Part shown: positions 1-9,037 of the stretch, in pieces
Numbering within the stretch: position 1 is the first letter of the stretch
Layout of the letters: every line of letters begins with the position of its first letter
NCBI GenBank assembly: GCA_028456385.1
Contig: JALNQF010000585.1
Coordinates: 1-21,151 of the forward strand
Source of the DNA: Ophiosphaerella korrae
Taxonomy: Eukaryota > Ascomycota > Dothideomycetes > Pleosporales > Phaeosphaeriaceae
Direction: 5' to 3'
Length of the DNA: 21,151 nt
Position numbers and translations under genes: made by a program
The notes under the pieces: model-generated
Databases searched by the model: none
What the model was told of the DNA's origin: nothing
Seen by the model: the letters and a program-made list of their open reading frames with translations, nothing else

Positions 1-302
1 AGTTTATAAAAAAAATTATTATATATATTACTATATTCTTTATACTATTATATACTAGCTATACTATAAGTTGTAATTATACTTAATTATTTTAATTATA
101 ATTAAAGTAGTATTTTAAGTATTATTCTACTATTTACTTTATATATTCTAACTATTTATCTATTTATAGATAGTATACTATTAATATTTAATATTTAATT
201 CCTAATATTACTATTATTATTCTTTATACTTTTAATATAAATCTTATATCTTTATTAATAAAAATTTTATTTAGAATACTATACTTACAAACTATTATCT
301 CT

Positions 303-735
303 TGTATAATAGGTTACCTATTATTAACTACTAGTAACTATAAAAGGTATTAGTAGATTAGAAGTTAATAGTAAAGGCTAATATTATAATTAAGTAATAA
401 CTATAAATAATAATTAATTTACGTATATAATATTAAGTATTAGAGTTCTTAGTTAGAGATTAGATTACTAATACTCTCTTAATAGTATATATTTTTACTA
501 ACTATATACTACTACTAATCTATTTATATAACTTTATAGATTACTTTAATTTATTATATATGTTTATAAATTAATTTAATCTATTATATATATTTATAGA
601 TTACTTTACGTCTTATATATTTTAGTTATAGTCTATTACTTAATCTAGGTTATTACTTTAGTATTTTATACTTTATTAATACTTTAGTTAAGTCTAATTA
701 GTTTTATCTTAATTTCTCTTATTATACCTAAAATA
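303..735 (-). mobile_element. solo LTR of family X inside copy A
   Basis: A 433-bp block absent from the aligned stretch of copy B (about 9735-9750) and similar over its whole length to the terminal LTRs at 5715-6113 and 7816-8231, in the same orientation. Read on the minus strand it starts TATTTTAGG (ancestral TG changed to TA) and ends TATTATACA. The left flank is TCTCT and the right flank TCTAA. Copy B reads TCTCT followed by ATAACTTAG at the empty site, so the duplication is present but its right copy appears decayed by a small deletion. No internal region is attached, which suggests LTR-LTR recombination after a full insertion. Confidence 0.8.
517..607. repeat. three tandem ~30-bp palindromic units inside the X LTR
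   Basis: Three consecutive units of about 30 bp, each close to its own reverse complement: an AATCTAT arm, an AT-rich centre and an ATAGATT arm. The same module is expanded in the LTR at 990-1481 and shrunken in the LTRs at 5715-6113 and 7816-8231. Confidence 0.7.
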
Positions 736-984
736 TCTAAGACTTAGTATATAGTAACTTCTATCTTATTTCATTTATATAAATTAATATATAAGTACTT
801 TATAAGCTTATATACTATTATTAAGATTTTATTATACTTAATTTTTAATATTAAGTTTTTTAATTTTAAAAAGTTTATAATAAAGTTTTTATAATACCTT
901 CTTAGAGTTACTTTAATACTTTAATTAGTTATAGTATTTTATATAGTATCTATTTACTATACTTATTTCTATAATAATTTATAT

Positions 985-989
985 AGTCT
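985..989. repeat. target site duplication AGTCT, left copy
   Basis: AGTCT immediately precedes the LTR at 990-1481 and is repeated directly after it at 1482-1486. Copy B carries a single AGTCT at the aligned position 9990-9994. Confidence 0.85.
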
Positions 990-1481
990 TATTATAGGCG
1001 TAAGAAAAGAAAATAAGATAGAACTAATTAATCTTAACTTAGAAGCTAATAAAGTAGAGGATAAGTAAAGTAATAACTTTAATTAAGAAACTACTTATAA
1101 TTAGGATACGTAATAGTAATCTATAATTATATATAAATAGATTAAACGTAATTTATAATAATATATAATAAATTAAAGTAATCTATAATTATATATAAAT
1201 AGATTAATAGTAATCTATAATTATAAATAAATAGATTAATAGTAAACTATAATATTATATAAATAGATTAGTATAAGTATATAGTTATAGTAATTCGTAT
1301 TATTAGGATAGTATTAGTAATTTAATCCTTTAACTATAGAACTCTAATATAAAATAATTACAAGATATCTTCTATTATATATAGTTATTATAGATTACTA
1401 TATAATCTTTTATTATTAACTCTTAATTTACTAATACTCTAGAAGGATTACTTATAGTTAATAATAGAGTAACTTATTTTA
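990..1481 (+). mobile_element. solo LTR of family X, opposite orientation, inside copy A
   Basis: A 492-bp LTR that is the reverse complement of the LTR at 303-735. In LTR sense it starts TATTATAGGCG on the plus strand and ends CTTATTTTA. It interrupts the N-terminal part of the integrase relic of copy A. The 5-bp duplication AGTCT flanks it exactly, and copy B has the intact, unfilled site. It is longer than its relatives because of an expanded hairpin repeat array. No internal region remains, so it is a solo LTR. Confidence 0.88.
1117..1275. repeat. five tandem ~30-32-bp palindromic units in the solo LTR
   Basis: Five successive units with arms TAATCTAT and ATAGATTA around an AT-rich centre; each can fold on itself. 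Three are nearly identical, while the second and fifth are more diverged. The array accounts for most of the length difference between this LTR (492 bp) and the 433-bp copy at 303-735. Confidence 0.75.
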
Positions 1482-1486
1482 AGTCT
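1482..1486. repeat. target site duplication AGTCT, right copy
   Basis: Exact match to 985-989. The sequence that follows (AATAGTACTTTTA) continues the copy B alignment at 9995 onward. Confidence 0.85.
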
Positions 1487-4400
1487 AATAGTACTTTTAT
1501 TACTAATTATTTTACTTTTAAGATATAGAATTCTTTTACAAGATTATTTAGTATTTTATTAATCTCTAATTATTAATATACTAGTAATTTATAGAATAAT
1601 TATATAATTTTTTTTATATTTTACTAAGAATATATATTCTTTTATAAGCTTTTATAAATCTATTTTAAATTTTTAGTTTTTAAATATTTTTAGAAACTTT
1701 TTTTATTTCTTTATAAATCTATTTATTTAGCTTTCTATATTTTCTTTTTAGTATTATAGCTATACTAAGTATATTTAAAATTAAATATCTTTCTTTATTT
1801 TTAACTATAGCTATACTATAAGTATTTACTTTATCTTATAAATTTAGTTTTTTACTAAGAGTATCTATAAACTAATTATCTTTTCTTTTTATATATATAG
1901 TTTTAGAGTTAAATATTAATATTTATTCTTAATATTATATATAGTATTATATTATATCTTTATTTATTATAAATTTTATAAAATTATTATAGGTTATATA
2001 AATATATATTTAATACTTTACTTTTTATAAGTATATATTTTACTACTTAAATACTTTATAGATTTCTAGTATTTCTTTATTATAAATTAAGTAGTTAAGC
2101 TTTACTAGCTTTATTTTTTTAAAAAAGTACTTAACTAAGTATTTTTACTTTATATCCTAGTTTTTTTATATTAGTACTATACTATAAACTAAGTATAATA
2201 TATTTATCTTTACTATTACTAGTAAGTCTAAGTTATATTTTCTAATTACTAAGTTTTTAAGAAACGTTTACTTAATTTAGTTAAATACTTTATTTTATTC
2301 CTATATCTATTTAAATAGTATATCTTTCTTTATTAGTTTTATTTATAGTTCTTTTAGTTTAAACTATTTTACTATTAGTTTTTTATAGAAGTTTACTAAC
2401 TTATAAAACTACTATACTTTTTATAAGTTTTTTAGTATAAGCTATTCTTAGTTTACTTTAATTTTACCTAAGTTAATTAATATTTTTATTAGTTTAATAA
2501 CAAATTTAAAGAAGTTTATTTTTTTATTTAGAATTTAGATCTTTTAATTCTTAGAAATAGCTTATCTTTTACTAGTCTTTTTAGTACCTTATATATATAT
2601 TATATATATTCCTCTTCTAATTTTAAAAATAATAAGACTTTATTAACGTATATAAATATAAATATATTTAAATATTATTTTAGGCCTAAATTATTATTTT
2701 CTTAGAATACTTATAGTATATTTAATAATCTAAAAGGTATAACTATATATTTAAATCGTTTATATTTTGTTTAGAATACTATTTTCTACTTCTTACTATT
2801 CTTAATTCTAATATAATAATAGGCGTTCTAGATATCTAATTTTTTAAAGATTTAAATTTTTATAGCTTATCTTATATTATATTTATATATAGTAAGAGAT
2901 ATCTATTTTTAATTATAGTTACGGTTATCTTTCTAAAGTTTATATAAAGTTATTTATCTTTTATTTCTTATTTATCTAAAAATATAACTCTATATAATAC
3001 TAAAGATTATAGGTTTTATATATATATATTTATTTATTTTTTAATAAATACTTTTTTAAACTTAGATTCTTCTTTATAATTTTAGTAAACTAAGCTCTTA
3101 CTTATATTTTTAATTTCTTTAAAGTTAATTACTAAGTTCTATAGTTAATATTTTAGTAACTAGGTATTAAGTTCTATAAGTTATTTTTTTTAATTCTTAT
3201 ATTTATCTAGAAAATTTCTTTTATATATCTTTTTTAAAGTAACTAATTTTTTTTATTCTTTAGTAAATTTTTAAATTAACTAACTATAACTATAGTATTC
3301 TAAAGACTATATTTTATTTATTATTTATTATTATTATCTTTTTAACTTTATTTTTAATATTTAGTTTTTTTAACTTTAATATAAAAGGTATAGTTTTAAA
3401 CTTTACTAAGTTTTAAAATTATTTACTTTTTTTTATACTTAGTTATTAAATATATTTCTTTATTATATATTTTATTCTTTAGTTTTCTATAAACTTCTTA
3501 GTAGTATTACTATTAATTGTAATTTATACTATTTTTTTTTTACAAAGTACTTCTTTTTATAAAATATAAGCTCTTAGTACTATTAAGTTTTACTTACTTA
3601 AGCTATTTCTTAAATTATTTATTACTTTAAAGCTATTTCTATAACTAATATTTATAGTCTTTATATTATAAATATTTATTTTCTATATACTTATACTATA
3701 GTTTTCCTATAATATATTCTTAGAATATCTTTTTCTAGGTCTAATTACTATATATATTTTTTTAAGTATACTAAATAATTTCTCTCTTTTTATATATCTA
3801 CTTTTATATAATTTTTTTTTTTATACTAGCTAAGTATTATTTTTAAGTTTAAGTTATCTATATATATAATAGTTAGTATTTAAATATAATACTAAAGATA
3901 CTTTAAAGTATACTAGATATTTAAGATTTATTTTTTTATTTCTTTCTAAATATTTATTTATACTAATTCTTATTTTTATTAAAATATAATATACTTTTAG
4001 TATTCTTAGTATATAGGCTTTATTAATCTATATTATTTTTCGTATAATATATTACTATATATTTTATATAATTATTCTTCTTACTATAACTATATAATAC
4101 TTTATTTATTATTAGAATTCTATAAATTTTATATTCTTAGAATTATATATTATTTAATTTTTATAAGCTTTTTTTATACTTATTCCTAGTAATTATTTTT
4201 AAATTAATTTCTATTATATATTTTATTTTACTATATTTATTATTATAAGGCTATTATAGCTATACTTATTAAGTAGAGTTTACTTTATACTTTTAATTTT
4301 AACTTATTATTTATTACTTTCTTTTCTTTAATTAATAAACTTAGTAAGTTCTTTATTACTTTCTAGGTTTTTAGTAGTAATTATAAGTATTAGAGCTTTT

Positions 4401-4769
4401 ATTCTTTTTAAGTTTTGTATTAGTAAACTCTTTAAGCTTTTTATTTTATTAAGCTATTTTTAAAAAAAAAATTTTTAATTTTTACTACTTTTTCTTTTTA
4501 TAATAACTATCTTACTCTCTATTTACTTAGAAAGTATATATTATAGTTATTATTATAATAAAAGGTTTTATTAAGTACTATATACTATAATTCTCTCTTT
4601 ACTACTACTTCTTCTTAGAGCTTAGCTAGTACTTATAGTACTTCTTTCTTACTTTTAGTTATTTTTAATATAGCTTCTTTTTTTTTCTTTAGATTTTTAC
4701 TTTTATAGTCTTTTATAAAGTATTTTAGTTTTTTATATTTATAATATACTATATCTTTTTTTTTAAATA

Positions 4770-4811
4770 GTAATCTTTTATATAGTAACTTAGTTTGCTA
4801 TAATTATAGTA
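4770..4811 (-). pseudogene. gag CCHC zinc-knuckle relic, X copy A
   Basis: Fourteen minus-strand codons that align to the C-x2-C-x4-H-x4-C nucleic-acid-binding knuckle of retroelement nucleocapsid. All four zinc ligands now read Tyr (YYNYSKLSYYIKDY), as expected if TGC/TGT became TAC/TAT and CAC/CAT became TAC/TAT. The spacing is preserved exactly, which is why the motif is still recognisable. Confidence 0.8.
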
Positions 4812-4923
4812 CTTAAAGTTTTTTTCTTTTTTCTTACTATCTTTATTTACGTCTAGTATTATAGAATTTTATTATTATAGTTTCTAACCTATCTTCTATT
4901 CTTAAAAACTATTATCTACTTAT

Positions 4924-4928
4924 ATTAC
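4924..4928. other. empty target site equivalent to the element C insertion point
   Basis: Copy A reads TATATTAC then TTTTCTTTTTAAAGCTTTT. Copy B reads TATATTAC, then element C, then ATTAC-CTATTATTTTAGAGC. ATTAC occurs once here and twice around element C, so copy A preserves the pre-insertion arrangement. Confidence 0.85.
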
Positions 4929-5714
4929 TTTTCTTTTTAAAGCTTTTAGTATCTTTAGATTTTTAACTTTTAACTTTTTTTAAATTTTAATATTAAAAAT
5001 AGCTTATTTTATTTTATATTTTATAATTATTATTTAAACTAAAATATATACTCTAAGATACTTTTCTATTATTTAATCTTTTTAAACTTTTTTTTAGCTT
5101 ATTAAGTAATATCTATATTCTTAAAAGCTATTTTTATTTTTTATATAAAGTATTTATAATTTCTAAAGAAAGCTTTTATTTTATCTTTTTTTATACTTTA
5201 AGCTTATAGACTATAGTCTTTTTAATAGAGTTTAAACTATCTTATAATATTTTCTTTAAAGTATATTTTAATATATATAACTTTCTTTTCTTTTATATTA
5301 AAGTATAATACTTATATATTTATCTAAAGTTATACTAAATCTAAAAAATATTATAAGTTCTTTCTTATTTTATTAAATTTCTTAAGTATAAGTATTTTAA
5401 GTAGTTTCTTTATTATAGTTCGCTCTAGTCTTTTAGTAATTTATTTTATATATATTTAGCTTACTATTTTAGCTTTTATCTACGTTTTATAGTTCTTTAT
5501 TTTATATTATAAAAGTTTTAATTAATAGTTATATTATTTCTTTATTAGTAATTAAGTTATTTAGTTTATTTTAATTACTACTTAGTTTGTATTATCTAAC
5601 TAATAACTACTACTAGGCGCTTTACTTATTCTTTTAGATATACTTTCTATTATTATATTAGCTTAGACTATTTACTACTTTTACTTTATATCTTTTAATA
5701 ACTATAATTAGTAA

Positions 5715-6113
5715 AGTATAATAAAGCTTTAAGTTATTAACTACTTAAAGCTTATCGAAAAAGTATAAAAAATTAAAAAGTTATAGCTAAAGTATATATT
5801 ATAATTAAGTTATTAGCTTATAAATAATAAAGAAGTTTTTATAATCTTTAGTATTATTACTTTTTATTAAAGATTAAATTACTAATATAATTCTAATAAT
5901 ATATATCTTTACTTACTATATTCTTATAATAATCTATTAATTTATAATATTATATTATCTATATATTCTATAGATTTATAGATTATATTATAAATTTTAA
6001 TTATAAGTTATTTTCTAATCTAAGTTATTACTCTACTTATTTTATACTTTTTTAGTATTTAATTATAAGCTAGTTAGTTCTATTTTAATTTCTTTTATTA
6101 TATATTTATAATA
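5715..6113 (-). repeat. 5' LTR of X copy A
   Basis: About 399 bp similar along its length to the LTRs at 303-735 and 7816-8231, in the same orientation. It sits at the right end of the minus-strand element, upstream of gag, hence the 5' LTR. The LTR start on the minus strand is TATTATAAATATA. The LTR end near 5715 is diverged (TATTATACT instead of TATTATACA), so that edge is approximate. The adjacent outside bases 6114-6118 (ATAGA) would be one copy of its target duplication; the partner is outside the window. Confidence 0.75.
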
Positions 6114-7815
6114 ATAGAAGTATACTAAGAAAAGTAACTTTTTAATATTTACTTTTAAATAACTTTAATATAATAGTACTAAAGGAGTAATAAACTACTT
6201 TATATTTAATAAGTATAACTCTATTTACTAAAAACTATATAGTAATTTAAATATAGTACTTTATAAGTTTAAACTTTAGATTATAATTACTATAAATTAA
6301 ACTATAATTTTATATTAAATAAAAAACTAATAATATAAAATAGTTTATAATATCTTATAAATTTAATTAAATATATATTATAACTTTAAATTTTAAAGAA
6401 TTAGTAATATACTATAAATAAAGAGTAGCTTTTAGGCTTTACTTAAAGCTTTAGTAGAGTATTCTAGTTTCTAAGTATAAACTTAATAGGTAGCTATTAT
6501 AATTATAGTAAGATAGTTTTTATATATTAAATCTTAGACTTAAGTATTAAGAATTTAGTAGTATAAGTATATTTAAGTAACTTTTAGTTAGCTATAAGCT
6601 AATTTAAGCTTACTATAAGTTTCTAATATATATATAATTTTATTCTAAGTATATATATTTAGTATACTATACTTCTTTTTAATTATATTTAGTCTAGTAG
6701 TATAAAATAAGCTAAGTTATAGATAGCTAATAAAGTAGTACTAAAACTAAATAACTATATAAATACTATATATACTTAAAAGTATAAAGCTATATACTTT
6801 AAAATATAGTATAATAGAAAAAGAGCTATTATTATAAGTATGTATCTTTTTACTTTAAACTTTTATTTAAGCTTTTTTTTTAAACTTCTTTTTAAGTTAT
6901 TTAAGTACTTCTAAAATTACTTTTAAAGCTACTTAAAATTATATATACTTTTTAATTATATAAATCTTTTTATAAACTTATAATTTTTTAACAAATAATT
7001 TTACTTTATTAATATACTTTATATTTTATTATATCTAATTCTTATTAAATACTTTTAATAATAACTTTAAGTAAGTTTTAATTATATTTAAAAAACTTTA
7101 AATAATACTTCCTAGTATATATATTATATACTACTATAATAGCTTAACTAGCTAGTAGCTTCTTTTTATGTAAATTATCTTAGTTATATATTATCTTTAT
7201 ATAATAGCTAGTTACTTTAAAGTTATTAGTTTAAACTTAGGTTTTAATTTAAAAGTTTAATCTTATTACTAAATTATTTTATAATAAATATACTAATGTT
7301 AGTAGTAAGTAAGATATATATTCTAAAAACTACAAAAAATAAAAAAAGTATTATACTTAAATATTATAATAATAATAATATAAAAATAAGATAAAAATAA
7401 GTTCTAAATACTTAATAATTTACTACTATATATATATAATCTTTAATTTATTAAATTTTAAAAGTATATAATGTTATATTTCTAGAGTTATTAAGAAATT
7501 ATGTTTATAATTACTTAAAATTTTATTATCTTTAGAATAACTAGGCTATAATTAAGCTATACGCTATACAAATTTAATAGATAAAAGATTATTTATATAT
7601 TAGTAATCTATAAAAATTTTAGAACTTATTTTAATATTATTACTATAATATTAAAGTATAATTTTTTTTATTTTTAGTAGTTTTTAAAGTATATAACTTA
7701 TATATATTACTTACTACTTATATAATATATTTTATAGTACTAAAGTTACTTTAAAGAAATTATTAAATTTAGTTTAGTTTAAATTATCTTATACTTTTAA
7801 TATTAGCTAGTATTA
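6114..7815. other. unassigned 1.7-kb AT-rich stretch between X copies A and B
   Basis: This segment lies between the 5' LTR of copy A and the 3' LTR of copy B and matches neither family. It has the same RIP-like composition. Two parts read as decayed coding sequence if TAA/TAG are taken as former Gln codons: about 6116-6750 on the plus strand, and about 6840-7260 on the minus strand, where the strand composition flips from A-rich to T-rich. I recognise no conserved motif in either. I found no convincing terminal inverted repeats. It may be an older transposon, a fragment, or the host sequence the X copies landed in. Confidence 0.5.
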
Positions 7816-8231
7816 TATATAATAAGTTACCTATTATTAACTATAGTAGCTCTTCTATATTATATTAGTAAATTAGAAGATAATAATAATAGTTTATATA
7901 GTAATTAGTAATAACTATAAATAATTATTAATTTATATATATAATATTAAGTATTAGCGTTCTAGGTTAAAGAATATATTAATAATACTATCTTAATAAT
8001 ATGTATTATTTATTTCTATATACTTAATACTTTCTTAGTAATTTACAGCTTTATAACTTTATATTTACTAAGATTATAAATTTATAAATTTATTATATAT
8101 TTTTATTATAGTTAGTTTCTTAATTAAGTTTACTATCTTATAAGTTATTACCTTACTTATTTTATACTTTATTAGTAACTAAGCTAAGACTAATTAGTTC
8201 TATCTTAATTTCTCTTATTATATTTATAATA
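7816..8231 (-). repeat. 3' LTR of X copy B
   Basis: About 416 bp, closely similar to the X LTRs at 303-735 and 5715-6113. It directly abuts a purine-rich tract on the minus strand, as a 3' LTR should. Its start reads TATTATAAATATA on the minus strand and its end is TATTATATA near 7816. The outer flank 7811-7815 (TATTA) is the expected target duplication, with its partner outside the window. The palindromic repeat module is reduced to one or two degenerate units near 8070-8110. Confidence 0.82.
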
Positions 8232-8246
8232 CTATCTCCTTTTCTA
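8232..8246 (-). promoter_or_regulatory. polypurine tract of X copy B
   Basis: On the minus strand this reads TAGAAAAGGAGATAG immediately before the 3' LTR start. It is the primer site for plus-strand DNA synthesis. Its last seven bases plus the LTR start (GAGATAG then TATTATAA) match the equivalent junction of element C at 19802-19816. Confidence 0.85.
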
Positions 8247-8886
8247 AGTAGGTTCTAATTTCTTTATCTTAGAGTTAAAGTTATTAGTCTAGTTTCTTTA
8301 CTAATTATTAACTCCTTCTTACTTTCTATACTATCTTATTCTTAGTATAATAAACTTTTCTTTATAGCTAGTATTGTTTATAATAAGGTTAAGATATTTT
8401 TTTATTATTATTATACCTTATTAGGTCTTTCTTATCTTATATCTTTAAATAATAGTAAATACTATAATAAGTATATCTTTACTAATATTTAATATAAATA
8501 CGTATCTTCTAGAATTTTACTTATTAAGTATAAGTATTTAATTTCTATATAGTCTTCTTCTACTAAGTTATATAAAGTAAGCTATTAATAAAGCTTAAAA
8601 GAAACTATTATTATAGCTTACTATAGCTAAAGCTAAGTATAAGTTAACTTTTTATAAGCTTATAAAGCTTTATTTTTATATTAAGTATTTTTATAAAATA
8701 AAATCTTATAATAATACTAAGTTATCTAAATAGTTTTATATATTAGAGGCTAAGTTAAATCTTAAAAACATAGTAGAGGCTACTCTAGCTCTTATTATAT
8801 TAAGCGCTCTTATTACCTCTCTATTTATTTATAGTATTACTAGTTTTCTTAGTTTATAATAAAGTACTATAGAGGATTTTAATTTT
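8247..8886 (-). other. 3' untranslated region of X copy B
   Basis: About 640 bp lie between the chromodomain relic and the polypurine tract. No domain is recognisable on the minus strand. The plus strand has a stretch at about 8580-8880 with few stops, but it matches no family I know, and the position between pol and the LTR makes a gene unlikely. Element C has a gap of similar size (19118-19793). Confidence 0.55.
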
Positions 8887-9037
8887 AGAACTCCTTTAGT
8901 TTCTTAGAGTAATTAAGGTTATCTTTTAGTTTCTATATATCTTCTTATAGTTTCTCTCTTTTATCTATTTTTATCTATTTTTCTAGATAGTAATTCCTAC
9001 TATTATAGAACTAATATAAGAAGATCTTTTTAACTTC
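8887..9037 (-). pseudogene. chromodomain relic at the C-terminus of pol, X copy B
   Basis: Minus-strand codons read E-V-K-K-I-F-L-Y then Y-Y-L-E-K-stop-I-K-I-D-K and K-L-K-E-F. These align to a chromovirus chromodomain (EVEKIL...YLVKWKGY...ENTWEP...NL...L). The Trp of the K-W-K-G-Y motif is a TAG stop and the second Trp is also lost, so two of the aromatic residues that normally cage methyl-lysine are gone. In active elements this domain directs integration to H3K9-methylated heterochromatin. It follows integrase in the same frame with no detected gap. Confidence 0.8.

Larger units (their letters stand above)
1..4400 (-). pseudogene. pol relic of X copy A (protease-RT-RNase H-integrase), interrupted by two LTRs
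   Basis: A degenerate polyprotein gene that would encode replication and integration enzymes. On the minus strand the RT block is recognisable. A K-K-L-D-I motif at about 2831-2845 keeps the first catalytic Asp (2834-2836). The YLDD box reads YVNK at 2639-2650, so both catalytic Asp residues are lost. The integrase core is split by the LTR at 303-735. Its first catalytic Asp position (885-887) now encodes Asn, while the Glu near 146-148 persists in a relic of the Q-T-D-G-Q-x-E motif. Stops are TAA/TAG, scattered throughout. The right limit (protease/gag boundary) is an estimate from the spacing in copy B and element C. The integrase N-terminal half is split again by the LTR at 990-1481. Confidence 0.75.
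4700..5550 (-). pseudogene. gag relic, X copy A
   Basis: A degenerate capsid/nucleocapsid gene. The minus strand contains K-K-F-N-K-I-R-K-N-L at about 5361-5390, which matches the region near the start of fungal Gypsy Gag proteins, and the zinc-knuckle relic lies at its downstream end. The block aligns to copy B in two pieces, 13000-13497 and 20244-20811, because B is interrupted there. No start codon survives: ATG would be read as ATA after RIP. The ends are therefore estimates. Stops are TAA/TAG at positions where the family has Gln or Trp. Confidence 0.7.
1..6113 (-). mobile_element. Ty3/Gypsy LTR retrotransposon, family X copy A, RIP-degraded, left end outside window
   Basis: A minus-strand chromovirus-type element read right to left: 5' LTR (5715-6113), gag relic, pol relic (protease, RT, RNase H, integrase). 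It is homologous base for base to copy B; base 1 aligns near 9437, so roughly 1.6 kb of its 3' end (integrase C-terminus, chromodomain, 3' untranslated region, 3' LTR) lies off the left edge. It carries two extra LTRs (303-735 and 990-1481) that copy B lacks. The plus strand is T-rich because the coding strand is A-rich after RIP. It is more AT-rich and less readable than B, so it is either older or more heavily mutated. The family assignment rests on gag CCHC, RT and integrase motifs in the expected order. The exact boundary at 5715 is uncertain by a few bases. Confidence 0.85.

Noticed and set aside
7260..7420. Possible short gene starting at the rare ATG near 7297
   Set aside because: The frame ends within about 35 codons, is low-complexity (Asn/Lys/Ile rich) and has no detectable family resemblance.
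5715..8231. An independent 2.5-kb LTR element formed by the two similar LTRs and the 1.7 kb between them
   Set aside because: The flanks do not match as a target duplication, no purine tract precedes 7816 on the plus strand, and a clear polypurine tract abuts 8231 on the minus strand, making that LTR the 3' LTR of copy B. The LTR at 5715-6113 sits upstream of the copy A gag.
8580..8880. A plus-strand stretch with few stops that looked like a possible transposase gene
   Set aside because: No recognisable motif, and the position between the chromodomain and polypurine tract of copy B explains it as 3' untranslated sequence.
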